NCBI RefSeq assembly: GCF_017912535.1
Contig: NZ_JAERQK010000009.1
Span: 106,404-170,403 of the forward strand
Direction of reading: 5' to 3'
Source of the DNA: Motiliproteus sediminis
Lineage (GTDB): Bacteria > Pseudomonadota > Gammaproteobacteria > Pseudomonadales > Balneatricaceae
DNA length: 64,000 bases
Shown here: piece by piece, positions 1 to 8,834 of the stretch
Position numbering within the stretch: position 1 is the first letter of the stretch
How the letters are laid out: every line of letters begins with the position of its first letter
The notes under the pieces: model-generated
What the model was told of the DNA's origin: nothing
Databases searched by the model: none
Seen by the model: the letters and a program-made list of their open reading frames with translations, nothing else
Translations under genes and position numbers: made by a program

Positions 1-2
1 AG

Positions 3-623
3 ACGGATCAACGCACCTTCTTCGCATACATTCCCGGTGAAACAGCGTTTGTTCACAATGCGAGCTTATGGGGGGCGGCGTGGGTTGGCTATGTTGGAAC
101 GGCTGTTGGCAACTACCGCTACTTAGAGGTTGCGCTTGAGGTCGCCCGGCAAAGTGCCCGAGAGCAGCTTGGCGATGGCTCATGGGTCTATGGAACTCGC
201 TCTCATCACCAGTTTATCGACGGTTTTCATACGGGTTACAACCTGGAAGCGTTAGCAATGCTCAGTCAAACCGCGGACATTACTGAGTTTAATGATTGTA
301 TTCGCAGTGGCTTAAACTACTACCGTGATACCTTTATTCTTCCTGACGGTACGGTTAAATATTACGATAACAAGGTTTATCCTTTGGATATGCACAGCGT
401 TTCCCAAGCTGTATTGACGCTGATTGGGGTTGGCAATTCCCCGGGCGACGAAAAAATTGCTACTAAGGTTTTAGACCGAGCTATAGATAGATTGTATATT
501 TCAAATAAATCTCATTTTATTTATCAAAGGTCAAAATATTATTCAAACAAGATTAATTACGCTCGCTGGACTCAAGCGTGGTCTTATTATGCCTTGTCAT
601 ATTTTAACAACCATAGAGCCTAG
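3..623 (+). CDS. C-terminal part of a polysaccharide-locus protein of probable alpha/alpha-toroid fold (5' end outside window)
   Basis: The reading frame is open from base 3, so the start lies beyond the left edge and only about 206 residues are visible. Spaced aromatic and glycine-rich helical repeats (HNASLWGAAWVG, GSWVYG, FIDGFHTGYNLEAL, ARWTQAWSYYAL) are typical of alpha/alpha-barrel or six-hairpin proteins seen in exopolysaccharide clusters, which are often labelled vaguely. No catalytic residue can be assigned. The last 350 bases are clearly more AT-rich than the first 250. The TAG stop lies 8 nt before the next gene, so the two are probably co-transcribed. The function is unknown; a role in polymer modification is inferred from position only. 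Confidence 0.6.
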   Translation, partial: TDQRTFFAYIPGETAFVHNASLWGAAWVGYVGTAVGNYRYLEVALEVARQSAREQLGDGSWVYGTRSHHQFIDGFHTGYNLEALAMLSQTADITEFNDCIRSGLNYYRDTFILPDGTVKYYDNKVYPLDMHSVSQAVLTLIGVGNSPGDEKIATKVLDRAIDRLYISNKSHFIYQRSKYYSNKINYARWTQAWSYYALSYFNNHRA

Positions 624-631
624 TTTTTAAT

Positions 632-1378
632 ATGCTTCAGCGGATAAGTTTTTTGGGCTGCCCCTTGGATGTGGGGACAATGGGCGAGACGGTTGAGTAT
701 ATCGCTCATAAAATTGATGAACGGGAGTTTGTCCAGCACGTAGTTGTTAACGTCGCCAAGTTGGTTAATATGCGGAAGGATTCCCGCTTGGATGAATCTG
801 TTCGTGAATGCGATATCGTCAATATAGATGGTATGGGGGTTGTATGGGGAGCCCGTTTATTGGGGTATGAGGTCCCTGAGCGGGTGGCTGGCGTCGACCT
901 GTTTCACAAGCTTGTTGCAATGAGTGCTGAGAGAGGCTTTCCTGTTTTCTTGCTAGGGGCCAAGCCCGAGGTCATTGAGGAGACGACGCGAAGGGTTGAA
1001 AGGATGTATCCCAATATTAAGATAGCCGGTTTTCATCACGGCTATTTTTGGGATGATGAAAAGGCTGTGGTGGATAAAATACGAGAATCTGGGGCTCGAT
1101 TGCTATTCGTTGCGATAACATCACCTAAAAAAGAGAATTTCATTAACCAGTGGAAAAACCAGATCGGTGTGGACTTTGTGATGGGCGTTGGGGGGACTTT
1201 TGATGTGGTCGCGGGAAAGGTTCGTCGGGCTCCTGCTTGGATGCAGCGCTCAGGACTGGAGTGGCTTTATCGCGTTTACCAAGAGCCCCGAAGGATGTGG
1301 AAGCGCTACCTTATAACGAATTTTTTGTTCTTGGGGTTGTTGGTTAAAGAGATTGTGAGAGGTAAAACTAAGCGGTAG
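632..1378 (+). CDS. WecG/TagA/CpsF-family glycosyltransferase
   Basis: This 248-residue protein has the full GT26 signature. It contains NIDGMGVVWGARLLG near residue 67, LLGAKPEVIEE near 108, the HGYF segment, SPKKENF near 168, and a C-terminal GVGGTFDVVAGKV plus RAPAWMQRSGLEWLYR block. Members transfer N-acetylmannosamine, its uronic acid, or a related hexose onto a lipid-linked sugar at the inner face of the cytoplasmic membrane. The basic and hydrophobic C-terminus (KRYLITNFLFLGLLVKEIVRGK) fits membrane association. In this locus wecB and wecC could supply UDP-ManNAcA as donor, although they lie 25 kb away. The specific donor and acceptor cannot be read from sequence. Confidence 0.88.
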   Translation: MLQRISFLGCPLDVGTMGETVEYIAHKIDEREFVQHVVVNVAKLVNMRKDSRLDESVRECDIVNIDGMGVVWGARLLGYEVPERVAGVDLFHKLVAMSAERGFPVFLLGAKPEVIEETTRRVERMYPNIKIAGFHHGYFWDDEKAVVDKIRESGARLLFVAITSPKKENFINQWKNQIGVDFVMGVGGTFDVVAGKVRRAPAWMQRSGLEWLYRVYQEPRRMWKRYLITNFLFLGLLVKEIVRGKTKR

Positions 1379-1402
1379 CCTTTCTGTAAACTGCGTGCAG
1401 AC

Positions 1403-2653
1403 TTAGTTTTTGTTTTGTGCAACGCGATCGTTGTTTGATGTGGATAGAATAATGCCGCTAAATATCGAGGCGTAGATTGCAACAAAAGTCGTGCTGATCG
1501 CGTGCTTGAATAACGCTTGGGTTAGCCCAAAAATAGTAAAACCGACAATGAGTGCTACCCCCGCGGTTGATAATCTGCCGTTTCTGGATTGATATTTAAA
1601 AAACAGATACCCAAAGCAGCTGAAAAAAAGTAGGAATCCAGAGAGGCCAAGTAGCCCCTGCTCCGCTGCTATATGAAAGAAATCGTTGTGGGCATGCCCA
1701 TATCGTGCCGCGAAACGATCTATTAACCCCCGATCAGCAAGAGCCACAAGCTCCCCTCTGTAGCTGCCCTGCCCGACACCGATAAAAGGCGCATCGGTGA
1801 ACATGTACCCTGCTGCACGCCACATTTCTAAGCGGGTACCGGCGGAGCCCTCAACTGCTTTCTCATCGGAGAAATAGACGGCAACATCCCGTGCTGCTTT
1901 GTTCACCTTTTCCTGAACGAACGAATTGTTGCCATAGAGCGTGCCAGCGAAGACGAGGAGCAGAGCGTAGAGGCCAAATCGGAGGCGTCTTTCCGGTAGC
2001 GCTTTGTTCAGGATAAGCCAAATAACAATCGGTAGCGCGATCCAGCCCCCGCGAGCACCGGATGCGATGGAGCCAGTGAGACCAAAAATAAAGGCGATAA
2101 CACCCAATGCGGTGGAAATTGTCCGGTATTTTCGGCTGCGATTGTCAATACAGCAGGTCAGCGAAAGTATTCCCATCATGAGTGAGAGGTTGCCAAACTG
2201 TATTTTCTGGATATGGCCGGCGGCATAATCCCAGCCGAATACAAACTTCTGCAAAAAGCCGAAAGTTCCAGCGCCAATGGCACCGATTATCAAACCGAGA
2301 TAAAGGCACGTTTGAGAGATCTTGTGGCGGCGCACAAAGAAGTATATCGGCAATACAAGTAGTAATCGCGCGGGGTTGTCAAAGTGATCCCATTGCCAAC
2401 TCCCGTGAACAAGCATTCCCAGGGCAACCGCAGCCGGATAGGCGGTCAAACCAGTGACGACGAGCTTGTCCTGTGCTGAGAGTTGATAAGGAGGGTTGCG
2501 CATAAGCGTCAGATTGAGGGAGCTTAGGAGGACAAGAGCGAGTGCGACAAAGCCATAGGCTCGATCGATAATGAGAAGTATCGCCGGTAGCAGCATTAGC
2601 AAGGCGTTAAAACTGCGTTCGGTTATGTCGGGGCGGCGATTGATCGTCATCAT
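1403..2653 (-). CDS. O-antigen ligase / Wzy-type polymerase, multi-pass membrane protein
   Basis: This is an integral membrane protein with about ten hydrophobic segments and a large periplasmic loop holding a Wzy_C/WaaL-like motif (GSAGTRLEMWRAAGYMF, IGVGQGSYRGE, YGHAHNDFFHIAAEQG, the HAHN-D-E pattern). Such proteins either polymerise lipid-linked repeat units or ligate the finished chain to an acceptor in the periplasm, and sequence alone does not separate the two. It is the only polymerase/ligase candidate in the window. The frame extends upstream to a TTG at 2680. ATG at 2653 was preferred, but neither start has a clear ribosome-binding site. It is transcribed towards the WecG-like gene with only 24 nt between them. 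Confidence 0.8.
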   Translation of the reverse strand: MMTINRRPDITERSFNALLMLLPAILLIIDRAYGFVALALVLLSSLNLTLMRNPPYQLSAQDKLVVTGLTAYPAAVALGMLVHGSWQWDHFDNPARLLLVLPIYFFVRRHKISQTCLYLGLIIGAIGAGTFGFLQKFVFGWDYAAGHIQKIQFGNLSLMMGILSLTCCIDNRSRKYRTISTALGVIAFIFGLTGSIASGARGGWIALPIVIWLILNKALPERRLRFGLYALLLVFAGTLYGNNSFVQEKVNKAARDVAVYFSDEKAVEGSAGTRLEMWRAAGYMFTDAPFIGVGQGSYRGELVALADRGLIDRFAARYGHAHNDFFHIAAEQGLLGLSGFLLFFSCFGYLFFKYQSRNGRLSTAGVALIVGFTIFGLTQALFKHAISTTFVAIYASIFSGIILSTSNNDRVAQNKN

Positions 2654-3051
2654 TGGGCTGAAGTGTCGTGCGATGCTCAAGGGGGGGCATCTTATCTTCG
2701 ATTAAGCGGTTACGCCAGTCGGGGAGCTGCGAATTAGCCTAACTGGGTGGTATTGGAATCGAGACACTACTTTGTAGCTCTATATCGAGCGCCAACGGCT
2801 CGTTAATTCAGGGCTTGATACAGCGTGCGAGGGTAGCTGAAGTCTCAGCAGGGGAAGTCCAGGCGTCAGGTGCACAGCGTCTGGGTCCCATAAGCCTCTC
2901 CGAACCCTGCGCTGGCTTGTCAGGGGGCTCTCGCCAACAAGAACCTGTTTCTGCTTGGATAGTGCCTTAGTGGTAATCGGGCACTATACCCTTGCCAAGC
3001 GTTTGGACATAATAGCCGTTCTCGTTGTGACACAGGATCGTCTGGGCGCTG
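2654..3051. other. 398-nt divergent intergenic region / leader of the polysaccharide operon
   Basis: No gene is supported here; short frames on both strands look like chance. It separates the leftward ligase/polymerase gene from the rightward locus and must hold promoters for both. Visible structure includes a hairpin CGAGC...GCTCG near 2785-2801 and a JUMPstart-like stretch listed separately. No convincing sigma-70 pair was found. Confidence 0.6.
2821..2873 (+). promoter_or_regulatory. Degenerate JUMPstart/ops-like element (possible RfaH-type antitermination site)
   Basis: The stretch reads CAGCG, then GGTAGCTGAAG, then CAGGGGAAGT, followed by GGCGTCAGGTGC. Established JUMPstart elements have CAG-GGTAGCTGTAAAG-CCAGGGGCGGTAGCGTG. 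The GGTAGCTG and CAGGGG blocks match in order, but the ops core GGCGGTAG is imperfect. It lies about 180 nt upstream of the first rightward gene, the expected leader position. This is inference from pattern only. Confidence 0.3.
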
Positions 3052-4461
3052 ATGAAGTATTCCGGTTTTCTCAAAGAACACTCGCATACATTGATGTGGA
3101 CTTTGCGCGGCCTGGATTGGCTCGTGCTGGTGTTGAGTTGCTGGGCGGCAATCGGGTGGTCGATTGGGGCCAGCTCGTTTCATCACAACTACATGGTGGC
3201 CGTGGTGGTCGCTTCGTTTGCGTCGTTTACGATCTACCCGTTTTTCTCCATTTACCGGACCTGGCGTGGCGCTACCAAGATGGAAGAAGCTCGGGCGCTG
3301 CTTATTGGTTGGACCTCTCTGTTTGCCGTTTTGGCGCTGTTGGCTGTGCTTACTAAAACATCAGAAGAGTATTCGCGGCTTTGGTTTGGCTATTGGTACG
3401 TATCGGGGCTGCTTGGGCTGGTGCTTTCCCGCTTTTTGATGCGTGGTTTCTTGGGCTTCATTCGGGAAAACGGCCTCAACAGCCGCCGCATTGTCATTGT
3501 TGGGGCCGATGAGCTGGGGCAGCGTGTAGCGACGACCCTGCTAACCGAGAACTGGATAGGACTGCAGGTGGCTGGCTTTTTTACCGATGATGAATCACCC
3601 TCTTTAAGTACCTTCTTGCGCCCCATTCCGATTTTGGGGGACTTGCAAGCCTGCCCGGAGTACGTGCGTTGCGAGAAAATTGATCAGGTTTGGATCTGTC
3701 TTCCGCTCGAGGAAGAGAAACGGATGCGAACGTTGTTTCAATCGTTGGATGATGTTCCTGTCGATCTGCGCTTTGTTCCAGATATCTTTGGCTTTCAATT
3801 GATCAACCACTCGGTTTCAGAGATTGCCGGATTGCCGGTGATCGATTTGTCCGCATCACCTATGGATGGTATCCATCGTGTGCTCAAAGCGATTGAAGAT
3901 CGGGTGCTGGCGGCGATCATTCTGCTGCTGATTAGCCCCGTACTGGCGGCGATAGCTCTGGCGATCAAGGCGACGTCGCCCGGACCTGTTATTTTTAAGC
4001 AGCGCCGGTATGGGATTAATGGCGAGATGATTAAAGTCTACAAATTCCGTTCGATGACGGTGCAAGACAATGGTGCGGTAGTGAAGCAGGCGCAGAAAAA
4101 CGATGCCCGTATTACTCCGCTGGGGGCGTTTTTGCGTCGCACATCGTTGGATGAGCTACCGCAATTCTTTAACGTGTTGCAGGGGCGGATGTCTATCGTG
4201 GGGCCGCGCCCTCATGCAGTGGCCCATAACGAGGAGTACAAGGGGCTTATCGGCGGTTACATGAAACGCCATCTGGTAAAGCCCGGTATTACCGGATGGG
4301 CGCAGATTAACGGCTGGCGCGGGGAAACCGATACCCTCGACAAGATGGAAAAACGAGTCGAGTTCGATCTGTACTACATCGAAAACTGGTCACTCTGGTT
4401 TGATTTGAAGATCATTTTCCTCACTATATTCAAAGGTTTTGTGAACAAGAATGCCTACTAG
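3052..4461 (+). CDS. Undecaprenyl-phosphate hexose-1-phosphate transferase (WcaJ/WbaP-like initiating enzyme)
   Basis: This 469-residue polyprenyl glycosylphosphotransferase has four or five N-terminal membrane helices, a central nucleotide-binding-like CoA_binding_3 domain (VIVGADELGQRVA near 145) and a C-terminal bacterial sugar transferase domain. That domain begins with a re-entrant helix (AAIILLLISPVLAAIALAIK) followed by GPVIFKQRRYG, KFRSM, RRTSLDELPQFFNVLQG and SIVGPRPH. It places a hexose-1-phosphate, often glucose or galactose, onto undecaprenyl phosphate to start repeat-unit synthesis. It is the first rightward gene after the leader. A second, unrelated initiating enzyme lies at the other end of the locus (36669-37682). 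The acceptor lipid is known for the family; the sugar is not readable here. Confidence 0.9.
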   Translation: MKYSGFLKEHSHTLMWTLRGLDWLVLVLSCWAAIGWSIGASSFHHNYMVAVVVASFASFTIYPFFSIYRTWRGATKMEEARALLIGWTSLFAVLALLAVLTKTSEEYSRLWFGYWYVSGLLGLVLSRFLMRGFLGFIRENGLNSRRIVIVGADELGQRVATTLLTENWIGLQVAGFFTDDESPSLSTFLRPIPILGDLQACPEYVRCEKIDQVWICLPLEEEKRMRTLFQSLDDVPVDLRFVPDIFGFQLINHSVSEIAGLPVIDLSASPMDGIHRVLKAIEDRVLAAIILLLISPVLAAIALAIKATSPGPVIFKQRRYGINGEMIKVYKFRSMTVQDNGAVVKQAQKNDARITPLGAFLRRTSLDELPQFFNVLQGRMSIVGPRPHAVAHNEEYKGLIGGYMKRHLVKPGITGWAQINGWRGETDTLDKMEKRVEFDLYYIENWSLWFDLKIIFLTIFKGFVNKNAY

Positions 4462-4504
4462 GGGCGCTCCTGTGCAGTTTTCGCCAAGATTCTAAGGAAG
4501 GGTT

Positions 4505-5929
4505 ATGTCTCAGCTATGTATCGTTCCGGTGGTTATGTCGGGCGGCTCTGGCTCCCGTTTGTGGCCGGCCTCACGCGCCCATTGCCCCAAGCAGTTCTTG
4601 CCGTTGGTGAACGGCACCTCAATGATTCAGGACACAGTGCAGCGCCTCGACGGATTGGATGGCCTTTGCCCGCCGCTGGTGATCTGTAACGAGTCTCACC
4701 GTTTTTTGGTGGCAGAACAGTTGCGTGCCATCGATCAGTCTCATAGCGGCATTTTGCTTGAGCCGGTAGGGCGTAATACTGCACCAGCGGTGGCTCTGGC
4801 GGCCCTTCACGCGATGCGGGATGGTGAGGATCCGTTGCTTCTGGTGCTTGCGGCCGATCACGTGATTCAAGATCAGAGCACGTTTCATGACGCTGTAAGG
4901 GTAGCGGTAGAGGCTGCAACGCAAGGTGCTTTGGTTACTTTCGGTATTGTGCCTACCCACGCTGAAACGGGCTACGGCTACATCTGCGCGGGCGAGCCTG
5001 AGCGGGTCGGTGAGCCTAGTCTTCCTGTATCTGCGTTTGTGGAGAAGCCGGACCGTGATACCGCGCAGCGTTATGTCGACTCCGGCGACTATTTTTGGAA
5101 CAGCGGCATGTTTCTGTTTCGGGCATCCCGTTACCTTGGCGAGCTCAAGCGTTATCAGCCAGAGATTCTGAGCGCTTGTGAGGCTGCGTTATCGACCGAG
5201 CGTCCCGATCTGGACTTTATTCGCCTTGACGAATTCGCTTTCGCCCGTTGCCCGGATGATTCCATCGATTACGCCGTGATGGAGCAAACCGATCAGGCGC
5301 GTGTAGTCCCGCTGGATGCGGGGTGGAGTGACGTTGGTGCCTGGTCTGCGCTTTGGGATATCGCTGACAAGGATGCGAGCGGTAATGTCGTCAAAGGGGA
5401 TGTGCTGCTGAGTGAGGTGAAAAACTCCTATATCAGCAGTTCTGAGCGGCTGGTGGGCGCCGTCGGTGTGGAAGATTTGGTGGTGGTCGAGACGCCGGAT
5501 GCGGTGCTGGTGGCCAGCAAAGGCCGTGTCCAGGACGTAAAGGAGATCGTTAATCAGCTCAAGATGTCCGCCCGTCCGGAGGCGGAGGATCAGGTCACTG
5601 TCTATCGTCCCTGGGGCAGCTACCGCTCCATTGATACGGGGGAGCGCTTTCAGGTTAAACATATCCGCGTGAATCCCGGTGGTCAGCTGTCACTGCAAAA
5701 ACACCATCACCGCGCCGAGCATTGGGTCGTGGTCAGTGGCACTGCGCGGGTGACCAAAGGGGAGCAGACCTTTCTGGTCAGCGAGAATCACTCCACCTAT
5801 ATCTCCATCGGCGAGATTCACCGGCTTGAAAACCCCGGCAAGATTCCCCTTGATCTGATTGAAGTGCAAACCGGCAGCTATCTGGGTGAGGACGACATTG
5901 AACGTTTGGAGGATGTGTATGGGCGCTAG
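4505..5929 (+). CDS. manC: Mannose-1-phosphate guanylyltransferase / mannose-6-phosphate isomerase
   Basis: This is a 474-residue bifunctional type II enzyme (ManC/AlgA/CpsB family). The N-terminal nucleotidyltransferase carries [14 protein letters not shown] near residue 11, and the pyrophosphorylase half includes [15 protein letters not shown] and FVEKPD. The C-terminal cupin isomerase domain carries [12 protein letters not shown] near 395, whose histidines and glutamate bind the metal. It converts fructose-6-P to mannose-6-P and mannose-1-P plus GTP to GDP-mannose in the cytosol. No phosphomannomutase, gmd or other GDP-mannose-converting gene is in the window, so GDP-mannose may be used directly or converted elsewhere. 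An AAGGAAGGG ribosome-binding site precedes the ATG. Confidence 0.95.
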   Translation: MSQLCIVPVVMSGGSGSRLWPASRAHCPKQFLPLVNGTSMIQDTVQRLDGLDGLCPPLVICNESHRFLVAEQLRAIDQSHSGILLEPVGRNTAPAVALAALHAMRDGEDPLLLVLAADHVIQDQSTFHDAVRVAVEAATQGALVTFGIVPTHAETGYGYICAGEPERVGEPSLPVSAFVEKPDRDTAQRYVDSGDYFWNSGMFLFRASRYLGELKRYQPEILSACEAALSTERPDLDFIRLDEFAFARCPDDSIDYAVMEQTDQARVVPLDAGWSDVGAWSALWDIADKDASGNVVKGDVLLSEVKNSYISSSERLVGAVGVEDLVVVETPDAVLVASKGRVQDVKEIVNQLKMSARPEAEDQVTVYRPWGSYRSIDTGERFQVKHIRVNPGGQLSLQKHHHRAEHWVVVSGTARVTKGEQTFLVSENHSTYISIGEIHRLENPGKIPLDLIEVQTGSYLGEDDIERLEDVYGR

Positions 5930-5964
5930 CGGGGCGGTCTAGCGCGCTATTTGGCCCGCTAGCG
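5924..5964 (+). other. 10-bp perfect inverted repeat across the manC stop codon
   Basis: CGCTAGCGGG at 5924-5933 and its exact complement CCCGCTAGCG at 5955-5964 flank a 21-nt loop and include the manC TAG. No T-run follows, so it is not a classic intrinsic terminator. It could protect the transcript 3' end or help Rho-dependent ending. Confidence 0.5.
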
Positions 5965-5998
5965 AGTCGCCCAGAGTTTTACTACTTCGGTGGTATAC

Positions 5999-6184
5999 CG
6001 ATGCCCGCGCATCGTGATAGCGAAATAGGAAAAACTCGCATGGCTCTTGTCCTTAGCTGGACTAATCTTGGAATCCACGAGGTGTCGAAGGAGCGGCGCG
6101 CGGCACGGATGCCGTGGTGTGACTGGAACGTTGCGACCTCTATGAGAGCCCCCAAACCTGGATGGTGCGGGGGCTTGTTTTTTT
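5999..6184 (+). ncRNA. Candidate small RNA ending in an intrinsic terminator
   Basis: Within a gene-free stretch there are three well-formed hairpins in series: CGATGC/GCATCG (5999-6014), CACGG/CCGTG (6104-6116) and the terminator stem AGCCCCC/GGGGGCT (6147-6175) followed by a T-run. This layout is typical of trans-acting small RNAs, but it may simply be the manC 3' untranslated region. No family match was recognised and no clear promoter was found. Confidence 0.22.
6147..6184 (+). terminator. Rho-independent terminator
   Basis: A 7-bp stem AGCCCCC/GGGGGCT (6147-6153 and 6169-6175) with a 15-nt loop is followed by TTGTTTTTTT. It ends either the manC transcript or the candidate small RNA and separates it from the rfb operon. 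Confidence 0.75.
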
Positions 6185-6370
6185 GGCCCTTCGGCTTGGA
6201 GGGAGGGTGGTTGTTCGGCGGCGACGGAGCTCGTCTAATCTCGGTGAATTCTTCCTTTTGTGGCTGACGCGGCAATGGGGCGGAGCGAGCGATTGATGCC
6301 AACGAATTGCTTGAAATCACAGTGATAGCGCAGCTTCTATGATAATGTTCCCCGACAAAGGCTGGGGAGA

Positions 6371-7423
6371 ATGTCTATGCGTATTCTTGTGACCGGCGGG
6401 GCTGGCTTTATCGGTTCGGCTCTGGTCCGGTTTTTGTTGGCTGAAACACCGCATGTTGTATTCAATGTCGATGTGTTGACCTATGCAGGGAATCTCGATT
6501 CGCTGCCCGGTGTTGATGACAACCCGCGCTACCGTTTTCAACAGCTTGATATCTGCGATGCGCCTGGGTTAGCACAAATTTTTACCGATTTTCGGCCCGA
6601 TGCGGTGATGCACCTGGCGGCAGAGAGTCATGTGGATCGCTCTATCGACGGTCCTGCTGCGTTCATGACCACCAATATCATCGGCACCTACACCTTGTTG
6701 CAGGCAGCGCTTAGCTACTGGCGTACGTTGAAGCCTGATGAGCAGGATAAGTTTCGCTTTCACCATGTTTCCACCGACGAGGTCTATGGGGATCTATCTG
6801 GTCCCGATGGGCTGTTTGTCGAGTCTGCCCCTTACGCTCCCAGCTCTCCGTACTCTGCCAGCAAGGCGAGTTCCGACCACTTGGTGCGTGCGTGGCACCG
6901 TACCTACGGGTTGCCGGTGGTGATAACCAACTGTTCCAACAATTACGGCCCGTATCATTTCCCTGAGAAACTTATACCGCACATGATTCTCAACGCGCTG
7001 GCGGGTAAGCCGCTGCCGGTATACGGCGACGGTCAGCAGGTCAGGGACTGGTTGTATGTGGAAGACCATGTGCGGGCGCTTTATCGGGTCGTGACCGTGG
7101 GGCGGATTGGAGAAACCTACAATATAGGTGGGCATAACGAGAAGACCAACCTGTGTGAACTGCTGGATGAGTTGGCGCCGGCAGATGAGCGCTTGAGCGG
7201 TCCTTACCGTGAGCTGATCAGCTTCGTACCCGACCGGCCGGGGCATGACCGGCGTTATGCGATCGATGCGGGTAAAATAGAGCATGAGCTGGGCTGGGTG
7301 CCGCAAGAGAGTTTCGATTCGGGCCTACGCAAGACGGTGCAGTGGTATCTGGACAATAGAAACTGGTGGCAGCGGGTGCTTTCGGGTGATTATCGATTGG
7401 AGCGTATGGGTGGGGAGTCGTAA
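6371..7423 (+). CDS. rfbB: dTDP-glucose 4,6-dehydratase
   Basis: This is a 350-residue extended SDR (RmlB). The NAD-binding [13 protein letters not shown] lies at residues 8-20, followed by the dehydratase active-site segment STDEVYGDL with catalytic Asp-Glu, then YSASK (the Tyr-xxx-Lys pair) and the [17 protein letters not shown] substrate block. It converts dTDP-glucose to dTDP-4-keto-6-deoxyglucose, step two of dTDP-L-rhamnose synthesis. Its stop overlaps the rfbA start (TAATG), so the two are translationally coupled. A second ATG two codons in (6377) is an equally possible start. Confidence 0.97.
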   Translation: MSMRILVTGGAGFIGSALVRFLLAETPHVVFNVDVLTYAGNLDSLPGVDDNPRYRFQQLDICDAPGLAQIFTDFRPDAVMHLAAESHVDRSIDGPAAFMTTNIIGTYTLLQAALSYWRTLKPDEQDKFRFHHVSTDEVYGDLSGPDGLFVESAPYAPSSPYSASKASSDHLVRAWHRTYGLPVVITNCSNNYGPYHFPEKLIPHMILNALAGKPLPVYGDGQQVRDWLYVEDHVRALYRVVTVGRIGETYNIGGHNEKTNLCELLDELAPADERLSGPYRELISFVPDRPGHDRRYAIDAGKIEHELGWVPQESFDSGLRKTVQWYLDNRNWWQRVLSGDYRLERMGGES

Positions 7424-8304
7424 TGAATAGCTACAAAGGGATTATTCTGGCCGGAGGTTCCGGTACGCGGCTGCACCCGATTACCCGCGGTGTGTCTAAG
7501 CAGCTACTGCCCATCTATGACAAACCGATGATCTATTACCCCTTGTCGGTGCTGATGCTGGCGGGTATTCGCGATATTTTGGTGATCTCAACTCCGGAAG
7601 ATCTGCCGAGTTTTCAGCGCCTGCTGGGTGATGGCAGCGAGTTTGGTGTTAACTTGAGCTACGCCGAACAGCCCAGTCCCGATGGCCTGGCCCAGGCCTT
7701 TGTTATTGGAGAGGACTTTATTGGCGACAGCCCGGTGGCGCTGGTTCTCGGCGACAATATCTTTTTTGGTCAGCATTTTACTGACAAGCTGATGGCTGCG
7801 ACCGGCCGCACCCGCGGTGCGACGGTGTTTGGTTATCATGTCAGCGATCCGGAGCGCTTCGGGGTGGTCGAATTTGACAGCGACGGCCGCGCCATCAGCA
7901 TCGAAGAGAAGCCGGTCAAGCCGAAATCCAACTATGCGGTGACCGGTCTCTATTTTTACGATAACGATGTGATTGAGATTGCCAAGTCGCTTAAGCCTTC
8001 TGATCGCGGCGAGCTGGAGATCACCGATGTCAATATGGCCTACCTGCAACGCGGCGACCTGCAGGTGGAGATGTTGGGGCGCGGATTTGCGTGGCTGGAT
8101 ACGGGCACCCATGATTCGCTAATTGATGCCGGCCAGTTTGTGGCGACGGTTGAGAACCGCCAGGGCCTCAAAATAGGCTGTCTGGAAGGTATCGCCTACA
8201 AGCGAGGCTGGATCAGTAGCGAGCAGTTACGTAGTCAGGCCCAAGCGCTATCCAAGACTGGTTATGGGCAATACCTGCTGCGTTTGCTGGGGGAGTCGCA
8301 GTGA
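7423..8304 (+). CDS. rfbA: Glucose-1-phosphate thymidylyltransferase
   Basis: This 293-residue RmlA has the nucleotidyltransferase signature [20 protein letters not shown] near residue 11, the metal-binding LGDN segment near 110 and VVEFD/IEEKP in the sugar pocket. It makes dTDP-glucose from glucose-1-phosphate and dTTP, the first step of the rhamnose pathway and usually feedback-inhibited by dTDP-rhamnose. Its length matches the family. It overlaps rfbB by one base and rfbC by four, which points to coupled, stoichiometric translation in an rfbBACD operon. Confidence 0.97.
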   Translation: MNSYKGIILAGGSGTRLHPITRGVSKQLLPIYDKPMIYYPLSVLMLAGIRDILVISTPEDLPSFQRLLGDGSEFGVNLSYAEQPSPDGLAQAFVIGEDFIGDSPVALVLGDNIFFGQHFTDKLMAATGRTRGATVFGYHVSDPERFGVVEFDSDGRAISIEEKPVKPKSNYAVTGLYFYDNDVIEIAKSLKPSDRGELEITDVNMAYLQRGDLQVEMLGRGFAWLDTGTHDSLIDAGQFVATVENRQGLKIGCLEGIAYKRGWISSEQLRSQAQALSKTGYGQYLLRLLGESQ

Positions 8305-8834
8305 ACGTGATCGATACCCGTCTTGATGGGGTCAAGGTTATTGAACCGAGGGTGTTCGATGATGAGCGGGGTTTCTTTCTTGAGACCTTTCAGCAACAGC
8401 GTTACGCGGACGTTGGTATCACCCAGTCGTTCGTTCAGGACAACCACTCGCGCTCTCAAAAGGGCGTGCTGCGGGGCCTTCACTTTCAGAAGAACAAACC
8501 GCAGGGCAAGCTGGTACGAGTTGTGCGCGGCGAGGTTTTTGACGTGGCGGTGGATATTCGGCCCGACTCCGCGACCTTTGGCCAGTGGGAGGGTGTAACT
8601 TTGTCCGAATCCAATAAACGCCAGCTGTGGATTCCGCCCGGTTTTGCCCATGGGTTTGTGGTGCTCTCGGACCAGGCTGACTTTGAGTATAAATGTACCG
8701 ATTACTACGATCCGGCTGATGAGGGTGTGATCATCTGGAACGATCCGGAGCTGGGCATTGCTTGGCCGTTACAGGATGTCATCTTGTCGCCCAAAGACGC
8801 TGCAGCGCCACGTTTCGCGGATCTATGTCGATGA
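8301..8834 (+). CDS. rfbC: dTDP-4-dehydrorhamnose 3,5-epimerase
   Basis: This 177-residue RmlC cupin has the family blocks [17 protein letters not shown] with the catalytic His, [10 protein letters not shown], and [14 protein letters not shown]. It epimerises C3 and C5 of dTDP-4-keto-6-deoxyglucose. The start is GTG within GTGA overlapping the rfbA stop. The 3' end overlaps the rfbD start region by 10 nt. A typical-length, complete gene. Confidence 0.96.
   Translation: MNVIDTRLDGVKVIEPRVFDDERGFFLETFQQQRYADVGITQSFVQDNHSRSQKGVLRGLHFQKNKPQGKLVRVVRGEVFDVAVDIRPDSATFGQWEGVTLSESNKRQLWIPPGFAHGFVVLSDQADFEYKCTDYYDPADEGVIIWNDPELGIAWPLQDVILSPKDAAAPRFADLCR

Larger units (their letters stand above)
5930..6370. 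other. 441-nt intergenic region between manC and rfbB
   Basis: No protein gene is supported. The two overlapping frames here, one per strand, lack family features and ribosome-binding sites. The region contains several stable hairpins ending in a strong intrinsic terminator (6147-6184), and then a 190-nt rfbB leader that should carry a promoter. The hairpin series is treated as a possible small RNA in a separate entry. Confidence 0.6.

Noticed and set aside
2955..3356. 133-codon plus-strand frame overlapping the initiating transferase gene
   Set aside because: It shares bases with a strongly supported gene in another frame and shows no recognisable domain.
6001..6267. 88-codon plus-strand frame in the manC-rfbB gap (and a 112-codon minus-strand frame over it)
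   Set aside because: They overlap hairpins and a terminator, lack ribosome-binding sites, and have unusual composition with many Trp and Gly.
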